Shown in pieces: positions 40,807 through 51,799 of a DNA stretch of 64,000 nt (the stretch's first letter is position 1; every line of letters starts with the position of its first letter). The notes under the pieces were generated by a model. The model did no database searches and was not told the DNA's origin. It saw nothing but the letters and a program-made list of their open reading frames with translations. Source of the DNA: Cladosporium sp. IMV 00045 (lineage: Eukaryota; Ascomycota; Dothideomycetes; Cladosporiales; Cladosporiaceae). A program made the position numbers and the translations under genes. The stretch lies in contig MSJI02000185.1 of the NCBI GenBank assembly GCA_001931905.2, positions 1 through 64,000 of the forward strand, read 5' to 3'.

Positions 40807-42887
40807 ATGATGGGCAGGTTACGATCTCGGTTAGGATGGTATTTGCTCCCGAGTTGGCCCGCAAAATCGGATTCCTGCTGATATTTCGCCCCCAAGCTTG
40901 ACTTGTCGAAGACGACACGTGAAGTGTAAGTGATGCGAAGCCGGCTTTCTAGATCGAAGCTGACGCGCCTCCAGGCGACGAGACGAAGCCGGTCTGCGGA
41001 CAGGTGAGGGAAACTCTGGCTGTCTCGACATTTGCCAAAATGCATTGACGACTCGATTGTCTTGCGAGGCTCGACTGGCTAAAATCACATTGGCTCTCAG
41101 CTGACGACGTCTGAGGAAAATAGTGTGCTAAGTCCGATCGGGTGTGCGACATCGATGTGCGGTCTCAACAGCTTCAAGTCAGAAGATATCAACCACGTCA
41201 GGCAAAGACAACCGGCAGGGGGTCTGAGGTGGAGGTATCACAACCGCAAAATGTAGGCTCATCAGAAGAACAGCTGAGTCCTCAGAGTAATGGCGAGACC
41301 TCCAGCCACCGTGGAAGGTATGATGCGCCATCTCATTCTCGGCCAAGTCTGGGGAGTCAAGATATGGCGCCGACAGTAATTGGTGCCCCTTTATCCAGTA
41401 CAGGGAGTATCTCAGGGTCAATCGCCACATCCCCAAACGCAGTGTTGAGCTACCAGGAATTGCACGGAGCATCTCCGTTGCAGTACAACGAGACCCATTC
41501 CTCAGGCTCGACACATCTTCTGCTGTCTCGGAATGATGCTGTATATGTGCACCACTTTGCGCAGCACCTGGCCGTCTGGCTAGACTGCACGGATGCCTCT
41601 CGCCATTTCACCCTCAGTATGACAACCTTGGCTAGAACCTCACCGATTTTACTGAATGCTATCGTTTCTTTCGCTGCCAGACATATGAAATGCGGCATGG
41701 CAGCAGATAGCGCCCAGCAGAGATGCGTAGAGCTTCTGATTCCTCATCTAAGTCGCGATGAAGTTGGGAGTGACGAAGCAATTCTGTGCGCCATTGTGAT
41801 CCTTCGAGTATGCGAGCAGTTAAGCGGTAAGAAAGGAGGTGACAAAGCATTGAAGCTGATCTTACTGACCGATGCTGTAGCCACTTCAACGGGAGGTGAT
41901 CAAGAACGCCACCTGTCTGGCTTAGGTGCTTTGATGCAAGCATCGCAAGCCCCTTTCGAGCTCGACCCCTCGAGTCCCACGTTATCCCAAGCAGCATTCT
42001 GGGTCTTTGTACGGCAGGTTCTTTATAATGCCTGCGTTAACCAGCAGTCGCCCAGTCTTGACTTCAATCTCATAGTTCTGCCGCCTCCATCCTCCAACGC
42101 TTCCGTCATCACCGTAAAGACGGAGACGGCCTGGGCCAACACAATAACGTGGATCTGCGCTCGGGTGATCCGGTTCTGCTTTGGAGACACAGCCTCGCTT
42201 CCGGGAACAGAGACGCGAGAGCAGAGGTGGCTTGAGATGTCTAGAGCGGTCCAGGACTGGCAGAACTCCAAACCAGGCACGTTTGAACCTATTTGGTATA
42301 AGGAGCCAGACTACAGCGTCGACAATCCGTTCCCGGAGATCTGGTTTACATCAGGTTGGCATGGTAAGATTACGCATTCCAAATCTGGCGGGATCTCCTC
42401 TAACTCGTGGGAACTGTTCAGTCATGGCCTTCGGGTTCTACCATCTGGCATGCATGTTGCTTGAGATTTACCAGGCCACACCGAGGTTCGCGATTAGACG
42501 TGTCGTAGTAGGCACACATGATGCCGATGTACGAGTCTCTGCATTGTCAAAAGACCGCTGAAATTCGATCCTCGCTAATGCATTGCTCACAGGCGAAAGT
42601 TATGGTGCACGCGCGAGCATTATGTGGTGCTAGCAGAAGCTCGCCGACTACGGTTCCCTCTCTCATCACGCTTTGTCACTCAACCTTTATATGCAAGTTC
42701 TGCTCTCATTGAATCCAAGGAGACAAGACGAAGGATTATCGCTAACCACCTCACAGGGGGTGCCTTGATGACTGATGAGCGAGAACGGGCCTGCGTGCTC
42801 AAGATGCTCGAAGATTTTGAGTCAGACCATAGTTGGCCCACAGCGTGGATAGTCACTGCGCTTCGGAAGGAGTGGTACTCGACTTGA
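40807..42887 (+). CDS. Zn2Cys6 transcription factor, ARCA-like
   Basis: Six exons (40807-40838, 40897-40925, 40975-41003, 41124-42363, 42422-42545, 42593-42887) give 582 residues. The zinc cluster is spread over the first four: RSRLGC + LTCRRRHVKC + DETKPVCGQ + CAKSDRVC, which makes a perfect C-x2-C-x6-C-x6-C-x2-C-x6-C only after removing three introns of 58, 49 and 120 bp. A Ser/Gln-rich linker and a Fungal_trans_2-type helical body follow, ending ESDHSWPTAWIVTALRKEW. It is probably a nuclear regulator of the neighbouring transporter, with which it shares a promoter region. The exon 5-6 join (GTCAAAAG...CACAG) is the least certain. Confidence 0.82.
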
Positions 42888-42904
42888 TCAACTTCTCATC
42901 TACA

Positions 42905-44349
42905 CTACTCGCCATCGCTGAACGATATCACCGCGTAGCTTCCGTTTCGAACCCAAGCCTTTCCTGGCACCTCTTGATCCAACTCCTTCACCCTCGCCTC
43001 CGTCTTCACACCGACGCATGTGTCGGATTTGTTCGTCCGAAGTGCCAGCACTTCGACACCAGAGCCTTTGCCCATGGCGCCGAGAGCGGTCTTGAACTCC
43101 GTTGTGTGCGGCCACAGACCGTCGTTCGTTAATTTCCGGTAGTTGAGATCTCCCTTCCAGATGGTGAGATGGCTCTGTCGGAGCTCCTTGAGCAATTCCG
43201 GTGCATACCGAGGCAGCTCGTGGAAAGAGTAACCAGTCGTCCAGAAAGGGTTCGTCTTAACCTTGAGTTTCCCCGTACGCATGTACTGTCGAAAGCAGAC
43301 TGTAAGGCGATCGAGATGCACACGGTTTGGAAATGCATCGGCGGACTCGAGGTGCTCCAACAGTGAGTCGATGTCTGCTGGCAAAGCATCGCTGACGAAC
43401 CACGGGAAGCACTTGGCGTGCACAACGATGCTTGTAGCCAGACCACTCTCGAGAAGGTATGAGATGTACAGGAAGTCTGTGTAAAGCTCAAATCCAGCGT
43501 TGTCAAGGATGATGTCGATTGTACGGTTCCTGTACAGTGACAGCCTAGTTTGTAGATATTGCCAAACAAGGTCCGTGTCGTCGGCAACGATGTTCCGCTG
43601 ACTCTCTTCAATGGCCTTCTTGCCTTGCAGCTTCTGGATATCTTCCAGACTTAGATTTGTCAATAAAGACAGATCCGTTGCGTTTCCCCAGAGAGTCAGC
43701 GCTGTCACCTCGTCGAACAGAAGCCGGGCAGGTGCAGGTTCAAGATCTTTGACGGGCTTGTCTGCATCGAGAACAACTTCAACGAACCAGCTAGCCATCT
43801 GCTCAACGGCACTTGCGGATTTGACCAGGGTAGAATCCTTTTGCCGTCTGAATACATCGTAGCCCTTCCAGTATTGCGAGTTTGAGAACATTTCTTGTAC
43901 GTATCTGCATGACATTGTTTAGCAAGCAACATTCAGGCTTCTCAATGATGCAGTAGTTTACCTGTACAAATAGCATTCGGCAAATAGCCAAGGCGCCATG
44001 CGCCACGAGTAGTTGTCTCCATCGGCCAGTTGCTTGTTATAGCCCTCAACATCCGGCTCGGCAGTGGATTTGAATGGTCTAGATGAATGAGCGCGGCGCA
44101 TTGTTGAGTAGCGAAAATGCTTAGTGCTTACCTTAAAGCGGCTTCATTCTCAATATCCTCCTTGAGCGCGTGAAGTTGCTCGACGATTTCTCGCCCTTCA
44201 TCTCGCTTGGGGGGCGAGTTACTCGAGATGGCAATCTCGCTTTCAACATCATCGATCATCCCAGAGACAATCTTCGGCCATCGGCTGTTGGCCGTTTCCT
44301 GCGCCATAGTGCCTTCGTCGGATGTCCATACCGGGCGTGCTCCTGCCAT
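42905..44349 (-). CDS. ARMT1-like (DUF89) metal-dependent phosphatase
   Basis: Three exons (44132-44349, 43962-44078, 42905-43904) with introns of 53 and 57 bp give 444 residues, the normal fungal length. The DUF89 signature LDNAGFELYTD lies mid-protein, and KGDLNYRKL, the second conserved metal/substrate block, is near the C-terminus, with SYAVISFSDGE at the end. The yeast and human relatives are cytosolic damage-control phosphatases that act on sugar phosphates such as fructose 1-phosphate. The gene starts 612 bp from an AnmK-family kinase on the other strand, and its stop is only 17 bp from the stop of the regulator gene. Confidence 0.9.
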
Positions 44350-44961
44350 CTTTTCACACATCTTCGAGGTTCACCTGGAATTCTAATGACAAGGCGAAAT
44401 CATCCTCAAGGCTGTGGATAAGCTGTGCTACTGGTCTCGTGCTTTATACGGTTGATCCGGGACTTTACCCGGGATATTATTTTATATCACAGAAAGCACC
44501 AAGAAATAGCCGAGAGCTTGGAAACAACAATCGATGCAGAGGCGAAGATTACTCAGCGACTTCGGCTACTGACCAACCGCAGATGATGTTGCGATTACCG
44601 CATCGGGAAATTCGTCTCGACGCCACGCACTATACCACCCCGTTGCCGATCGAGCCGAGCATTCGAACCTTGTTGCGGGCCTTTCGAGACGAAGACATGG
44701 GATCATTTGTCTCTGGAATGCGCGACTCAAGGTAGAGCTATCTGGGGCGATACTTGAACCGGACATGCAGGGACATCATTTGATGCGTTTTTGTCAAATG
44801 GAGCAAGATACACGTGGAGCAGAGGAGAGTTATAAGAGACACATCCTTGGTCGGTTTACTCACTTGCTCTTAGTACTTCCACTGCAAGCACGAATACAGC
44901 ATTCTCTCGAGGCTCTTCTTTATGTTCCCATAGCTCTCGACTTATACTTGCACCCACTACC
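44350..44961. promoter_or_regulatory. Divergent promoter, phosphatase and AnmK-like kinase
   Basis: 612 bp between the ATGs. A CCCGGG palindrome (44468-44473) and a nearby ATCCGGGA (44455-44462) recall the CCCGGG elements in the other divergent promoter at 40245-40806. No open frame with protein-like content. Confidence 0.4.
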
Positions 44962-46522
44962 ATGACATTGGAATATAGCCTACCCAACGGGGTTCACACC
45001 GCGCCTAATGGGCATCAAGTACTCAATGGACAAGCGAAACCAAATGGCGCGTCAATTGATCGCGGCACTGAAGTAAGCCAGCCAGCTTCAAAACCCTTGG
45101 ACTACACAATCTTGGGCATGAACAGCGGCACAGCTATGGATGGCATCGATTGTGCTCTAGTGCGCTACAGACAAGAGACGCCTGAAGAGCCATTGCACAT
45201 GGAGCTTCTGAAGGTAAGACATCGCCATATGATTTACGACTCAACCAGCAAGTACTAATCCAGAACAGTACGATGAGATGCCCGTTCCTCAGTGGATCAA
45301 GAAACCAGTTCTCTCAATGCTCCGTGAGACAAAGACCACGCCATCCCTGATGTCGCAACTCAACGTCAAGCTCGGAATCATGTTCGGCGAGGCCGTCAAG
45401 CAGTTTTGCGTCAAGCACGATGTTGCACTGAGTGACATTGACCTGATTGGGTCACATGGCCAGACTATCTGGCTGCTTTCGATGCCTGAAGCGGGTGAGA
45501 CCCGATCCGCTTTTTGCTTGGGCGAGGGGACTGTCATCAGCGCCATCACAGGAATCACGACGGTAACGGATTTCAGGATGGCTGAACAGGCGGTTGGCAG
45601 ACAAGGAGCACCCTTGGTGGCGCTGATTGATGGGCTGCTCCTCCGCCATCCGACCAAGTGGAGGATTTGCCAGAATATTGGTGGCATTGCAAACTTATGC
45701 GTCATTCCCCCAGACAGCGAAGGTGGTGTAGATGCTATGGTCGACTGGTAAGTCAGGAATTTCTATGCCTGGCATTGTGTCTTAAACTGACCCATATGAC
45801 TCAGGGACTGTGGTCCCGGAAATATGTTCATCGACAATGCGATGCGATATTTTACCGATGGCAGCATGGAGTACGACAAGAACGGTGAATGGAGCGCCCG
45901 CGGTACCGTCAACCAAGCCATTGTCGACAAGTACCTTGGCAGCCACAAGTACTGCAACCACCAGCCTCCAAAGACGACCGGCCGCGAGACCTTTGGCGAC
46001 AACGAAGGGCAGGCCATTATCGATGACTGCCTCGCTGCCGGCTGTAACAAGTACGACACGCTCGCTACGATCACGCGCATCACGGCCCAGAACATCGTCA
46101 AGCAGTACCGCCAATTTCTCCCGTCTTTCAACATCGACGTCGACAACATCAGCGAGATTTATATGTGCGGCGGCGGAGCTCGTAACCCTAGCATCATCAA
46201 GCATCTCAAAGATCAGCTACCTCTAGCCAGAATTCGAGCACTCGATGAGACGGGAGTGCCGTCGGACGCAAAGGAGGCGGTGTCGTTTGCGCAGCAGGGT
46301 CTGGAGGCTGTGTTGGGAAGGGCGGCGTTGGTACCGATCAATAGTGATAGCCTGACGCCGAATACGATCTCAGGCAAGATTGCGCCGGGTTTGAGGTGGA
46401 GGGAGGTGATGAAGGATGCAATAGCGTTTGGGGAGGGGAGGACAAGTCTGCCGACTGTGAAGGAGATGGTTGTAGATAAACCGTACAACGGGTGGAAGGT
46501 CATGCAAGACGGGTTTGACTAA
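44962..46522 (+). CDS. AnmK-family anhydrosugar kinase
   Basis: Three exons (44962-45213, 45269-45747, 45805-46522) with introns of 55 and 57 bp give 482 residues. Motifs of 1,6-anhydro-N-acetylmuramate kinase are all in place: [54 protein letters not shown] and CGGGARNP. In this family an anhydro bond is opened and the 6-position phosphorylated with ATP; the yeast Lipomyces starkeyi member is levoglucosan kinase, making glucose 6-phosphate. Substrate here could be levoglucosan or anhydro-MurNAc. The expected catalytic Asp before the GxxGAPL block is Glu (AEQ), so activity is uncertain. Shares a promoter region with the ARMT1-like gene. Confidence 0.9.
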
Positions 46523-46979
46523 GTATTGATTTGACAACATGTCTTAAGATAGATAATGATAATGTCTGACAGAAAGCTTCCTCTCCTGAGATTGAGATGC
46601 AAGTCTTAGTGTGCACAGCTCTGGTGAAGACAACCTATGCACACATGGTGGTGGCTGTGAAATTGCGAGACGAGGCTGAACGACATCTTTTCTTTTCAGT
46701 CTCGCAAAGTGACGCCTATCACTGGCTGCCTTGTCCCTATTTCTGTAAAGTGCAGTTAGCAGTGTAACTTCAGCCCCAAAGTAGTCGTAAGTCTGTACAA
46801 CATGGCGTATTCGTTCTGTTCAATAGATAAAAGGCTATGGATGCATTGCCGTACACTTCAGTGCCCTTGACTCCTTGACCCCTCATCGACTCCCACTCTT
46901 CACTTCGCTACGACTGCCTTCTTGTATCGACACATACTTCACTACTATCGACGTGCATACTAAGGCACCAAGTCTCAAC
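46523..46979. other. Gap and promoter of the small secreted protein
   Basis: About 457 bp. Nothing else recognised. Confidence 0.45.
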
Positions 46980-47485
46980 ATGTTACCAATCGTGGTTGTT
47001 GGAAGCCTGCTGGCCGCCAGCCTCGTGTCCGTAGATTCCGACGGTCTTGTTGTTCTGAGCTCCTGGACGGGAAATGGTTTTGGAGCAGGTCCATACTGGG
47101 TCGAGATTCATGACGAGTGAGTCTAGCCTTAACATCCTAATGAGATTTCCACCATACTAATCTTTAGAAAAGTCAAACCTGCTCCCAGCTTAGTGTTTTT
47201 CCTCCGAACGACCCTAAAGGGAGCATTCGTGTCGACAGCGGCGAACATCTTCCCAACGGCAATTGCATCGTACATTTGTTCTCTGACTTCAACTGCCAAT
47301 CACCTGCTGGTACCATAGGCCCTATTGCCCAGGATGCAGGAAGTTCAATCAGTACACTCGAGTGGTCTCGTCGGCAGGAAAACTGAGCTAACAACTACAA
47401 ACAGTTCTCAGGAAGCTGCATACAACCGGCCGATCCTCATACCGGTCTCATAGTTCTGGTTGGCAGTGCTAGTTTGACTTGCTAG
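46980..47485 (+). CDS. Small secreted protein, three exons
   Basis: Proposed exons 46980-47116, 47173-47369 and 47412-47485 give 135 residues. The start has a signal peptide (MLPIVVVGSLLAASLVSVDS). The mature part has five cysteines (QTCSQLS, NGNCIVH, FNCQSP, RSCIQP and a C-terminal LTC). Intron 1 has a textbook TACTAAT branch site (about 47154-47160). The second AG after it (47171-47172) gives the more protein-like frame. Intron 2 (47370-47411) uses a weak GTCGGC donor, so the C-terminus is provisional. No known family. It may be an extracellular effector-like protein. Confidence 0.55.
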
Positions 47486-47931
47486 GATGCACTCATCTCT
47501 TAGTTGTGGTTCATAGACGAAGAATTGTGGTAAATGGTGGCGATTTGATGCGAATGAACGAAAGTCCGTAGAGGGAATCGGCGAAGGGTTGGGTTCTGAC
47601 ATAGTGACCTGATATATTTTACGTACCAGACTATACTGTGCTGTCCACCAGGCTGGGCCTCTGGCGAAGTAAGCTCTTGCGTTGATACATTGATACACTG
47701 TTACGCATGGCTGACGAATCAGCTGACAAACAAGCCGACCTGCTGGTCACTACGTTCACCGACTCCCGACACAAATGTCTGATGTATCTACCACCAGCCA
47801 CTTGTAGAGTGTTGGCTAATCATTCGACGACTGCGTCGGTCTCACGCCATCGCCTTGACTGCTTTATATATCAGCTCAGCGAGACAGAGTCAGACGCCAG
47901 CTCAAGCTCAATTTCACTATTGCTCGATAAG
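47486..47931. promoter_or_regulatory. Promoter region of the SSU1-like transporter
   Basis: A TATA box (TTTATATATC, 47863-47872) lies about 60 bp before the ATG at 47932. This favours that start over an in-frame ATG at 47707, which would lie upstream of the TATA box. Confidence 0.5.
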
Positions 47932-49536
47932 ATGTCAGATTTGTCATGCTCTGGCAAAAGCCACAACTGCCCTTCTCATTTCCACGATGATGATCCCGAA
48001 TACTGGACTAGCAAAGCTCTGATTAATGCCTCTAACGAGCCTGAAGCAAGCAGAGCAACCGCTTCGGAGCGACAGGTGACAGAAGAATCAAAAGCCGCAA
48101 CAAGCGCTCAAACGCAGAGCAACAAGCAAGATGCCGGCTTGCGGAGAGTTATTCGAAACTTCACACCTTCGTACGTGACAATCTCTTGAGACTGGCTCGC
48201 TGACTTGACAGTTTTGACATGCACACAGGTGGTTCATCATCACCATGAGCACCGGAGCGTTGTCGATAATGTTACATCAAATACCGTACCATGCCCACTG
48301 GCTCAACATCGTGTCTGAAATCTTCTTCGTTCTCAATGTTGTCTTGTTCTTGCTCTTCACCATGATCTCGGTCCTCCGGTACACCATGTTCCCTCAGCTC
48401 ATTCTGGTCGTTCTCCACCATCCTCATCAAAGCTTGTTCCTGGCCGCGTTTCCAGTTGGGCTCGCAACCATCATCAACATGATTGTTCTTGTATGCGTCC
48501 CTGCATGGGGTAAAGGTTTAGCCATTTTGGCCTGGACCCTGTGGTGGATTGACAGCGTTCTGGCGCTGGCGACATGTTTCCATCTGACCTGGGTAATGTG
48601 CGTGATTTGACAAGATCCTGCTGTCTCCCTGGCTAATGATAGTCTCAGCATGACCAATCGCCGTCACGAACTTGCGGAAATGACAGCATTGTATCTGATA
48701 CCAATCGTTGCAACTGTCATTGCTGCGACATCTGGAGCACTGGTCGCAGGAGCTCTGAAGAACAACAAGCACCAGCTCTGGACGCTTGTGCTCAGCTATA
48801 TCTTCTGGGGAATCGGAACACCACTCTCCTGGATCATCCTTACTATGTACTTCCTCCGAATGACAATACACAAGCCACTGCAGCGCGAGGTGATCGTTTC
48901 GCTACTGCTCCCCATCGGGCCCCTCAGCCTGTCGGGGTTCTCGTATGTCGACAGGACAAATGACCCTTGACAGCGTCATTGATTAACAGACAAGCTAGAC
49001 TCATCGCTCTTGGAAAGATCGCCAAACACAACTTTCCGTTGACGGTTACAATACCGCAGTTACCACAGGCTGGTGACAGCTTCTACCTCGTTGGCTTGAT
49101 AGTCGGCATCGTCTTGTGGGGTTTTTCTCTGATCTGGTTCGTTGTTGCCGTAATCATGATCGTTACGACATATCCATTTCCCTTCAACATGGGTTGGTGG
49201 GGCTTCATCTTTCCTGTCGGTATGTTCGATTCAACTTGTTCTCACGCCGCAGTATGCTCATCGCGACACAGGGGTGTTCACGCTTCTAACGATCTCCATT
49301 GGTGAGGAATTCGAGTTTAGATTCTTCAATATTCTTTCATGCGTAAGTCTGAACGTCAATCACAACGCAGCTTCCACTAATGATCCCAGGTCTTGACGGG
49401 CATCTGCGTCTTGATGTGGTTCTTTGTTGCTGTAGAAACGGTGAAGGGCGTCATTAACGGTAAGATGCTTTTTGCGCCTTGTCTAGGAACGAATCTCTTC
49501 CAAGAAAGATCTGAGGTGCAGAGGATTGCTCCGTGA
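47932..49536 (+). CDS. SSU1/TDT-family transporter (sulfite or malate type)
   Basis: Six exons (47932-48170, 48229-48597, 48649-48942, 48990-49219, 49272-49342, 49390-49536), all joins in phase, give 449 residues and about ten membrane helices. Family landmarks: WFIITMSTGALSIMLHQIPY at the first helix, HLTW and MTALYLIPIVATVIAATSGA mid-protein, NMGWWGFIFPVGVFT near the end, and GKMLFAPCL at the C-terminus. Fungal members pump sulfite out of the cell or move malate and other dicarboxylates; the two cannot be told apart here. It sits in the plasma membrane. ATG 47932 was preferred because it lies after the TATA box and the upstream extension is not protein-like. Confidence 0.85.
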
Positions 49537-49701
49537 GCCGTCAGACTTAGGCTTGCAGAATAACCTGAGGCGAGTATCAACTAAGACAATGTTTCACAAT
49601 GCACGTGCTGCGTCACGCCTCTTGGTCATATTCGGAATACTGAATTCTACCTCTACTTGCTAGCCTCATTTTGTGAGTTCCTGAGTCCCAAATTTCTTCA
49701 G

Positions 49702-51791
49702 CTACCCAGCCTCACCATCATCACGCTCACGAATCTTGCTTCGATCCTGCCGTCTATACCATGCAAGCTCTGGCCTCTTGTCCTTCTGTGACTCAAGCAG
49801 CAGCCGACCGGAACGTAAGCGTTTCGTGTGGTCAAACATGGTGTTCATTTCTGGTTCTTCCATCTCACGGAGAATGATGATGTAATTCGAATCGTTCTTT
49901 ATAGGATTCTATTAGTATACTCTATGGAAGTAAAAGCAGTCGACGAAGACATTAGTGTACTTACGCGGTCATATTCCCATGGGATGTCGTAGTATCGTAG
50001 AGTTTCGGTCGAGAGATGGTCGACGTGGACTTTTGAATAGGTTGCACCACGGAGAGATGCTGTGGTGCCGGTTATGCTGTTTCTTCTGGTTATTGCCGGC
50101 CACTGCTTTTTGACTTTCTCCTTGTTCATGATAGCGTCAATTTGCGACTGCGTAAAGCCAGACTCTGCCAGGCGTTTACGCATCGAAATCTCTTCGGCGT
50201 TCACTTTCTCATCTACTTCACGCTGCTTACGCTCGTAGTCTCTGACGATTCTTTGCCTTTCTGCCTCGCGCGCCTCATCATCTGCAACCTTCGTCTTAAC
50301 ATCATCAAGGAATTTCTGCACATCTGCTTTCAATTTCCTGTTCTGAGCTTCTTCTTTGTCCAGTTTTTCTCTACGCCTGCGCTCGAACTCGGCCCATTCG
50401 CGCTCTTCGCGCTCTTGTGCTTCGCGCTCCATATCATTCCATTCGTGGCGATAGTAGTCGCTGCGGCCGCGGCTATCAGTCGAGCTGGTTTCTCTACGTC
50501 CACGACTGTGGGCTCGATAACGCCTTTCTAAGCGCGCCTCGTCGACTGGCCCATCGTTTAGTCTGCGGCCTCGCGATTCGTGACTAATGTAATGGGGAAC
50601 ATCTCGGGGTCTGCTTCCCAAGTCGGTCGGATCTTCACGGGAGATGGATAGTGTCGATTCGAAAGCGTGCCTAGAGTCTGCCGTATCGACGACATTCTCC
50701 TCTTCGCTGTGGTTGCTAAGCGTTTGCTGAAGCGGTGCGACACCTGGATCGAAGTCCCAGGCGGAGTCAGCAGTCCGGGTATGGTCTACAGGACTCCCAG
50801 ATGCCGCGTCGAATCCTTCAGATACTGTAAGATCAGCCATCTTTGGGTCAATTGATGATTGTGTCATGTCGGAGCTCGCAGCTTGAGAAAGTTTCTCAGC
50901 ATCGCTGTTGTCGCTGACTTCATCGTCCTCGACAGATGCGGATTTCGCTAATAAGGCTAGCTGTTCCATGTGGCAGCTAAGATGTCTCTGATAAAAATCT
51001 ATCCCCACCAAAGATTGGTCAGGATCTGCGTCTTGTGATTTAGATAAGCCTGGGTTCCTCCCCGACAAGTCCAGCTCGTTGCAGAATGGACACCGAGCAG
51101 CCGCCATGAACTTGGTCGGCGGCGACACATCATTGATTTGCCCAAAGGACAATACCTTCTCGGACGATGGGTGAGAATCAGATATATGTGCCATGACTAG
51201 ACTTCTAGAATCACAACTCCGGTTGCATATTGGGCAATGCCAGTCTCTCAGATGTTCAGTTTCCTCATGTGTCGTCCATGCGGACAAAGATCCGAAAAGG
51301 CCACGATCGCAGCACTCAAATGTGCATGAGTAAGCCATGAGATCAGAAAATGCGTGTCGTCTAGAAGATATCAGTCAGAGGAGCTCCGTGACACAATACT
51401 CGACCTGGACCTACCGCCATAGTTTACGCTTCTTTTGACCAACAAAAAGCACTGCATCATAGCAATACGGGCAAATGCCAGGCTTGTCTTCTTTGCAGAC
51501 TGACGACAATGGCAGCAAATTCAAGTCTCGCATATGATTCTGGCCGTCAAGCTGCGATCCGCGAGTTGTCGCTGACATCTCCGACATATCGTCATCATCC
51601 TCGAAATGATCCAGTCGCTCCAACGCCGCGGTTTGTATTTCTCCTGGACCTAGAGTAGGCGCTTTGGGAATTTTCGCTGTCCGTGACCTATTCCGAAGCT
51701 CAACAACCAGCATCATTCGTTCCCTTGCAACGAAGTCGCCATCTCCTAATCCGATTTGACCTCTCCTCAGCCGGCCATAGGAATAGTGCAT
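49702..51791 (-). CDS. C2H2-type zinc-finger-like and coiled-coil protein
   Basis: Exons 51415-51791, 49965-51360 and 49702-49896 give 655 residues. The first join (GTAGGT...TTCTAG) links GICPYCYDAVLFVGQKKRKL to RRHAFSDLMAYSC, then FECCDRG and CPICNRSC. This is the degenerate C2H2 array found in a large fungal family beside HeLo and DUF7580 genes. A disordered acidic stretch follows, then a long Glu/Arg coiled coil, and a C-terminal block with NYIIILREMEEPEMN and FDHTKRLRSGRLL. The last intron has two possible acceptors (49897 or 49912). The start is doubtful: relatives I recall extend further N-terminally, while here the ATG lies 8 bp from the opposite gene. Function unknown. Confidence 0.62.
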
Positions 51792-51799
51792 CGAGCAGC

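Noticed and set aside
47707..47931. Upstream ATG of the SSU1-like gene adding 75 residues
   Set aside because: It would start before the TATA box, and the added residues do not look like a transporter N-terminus.
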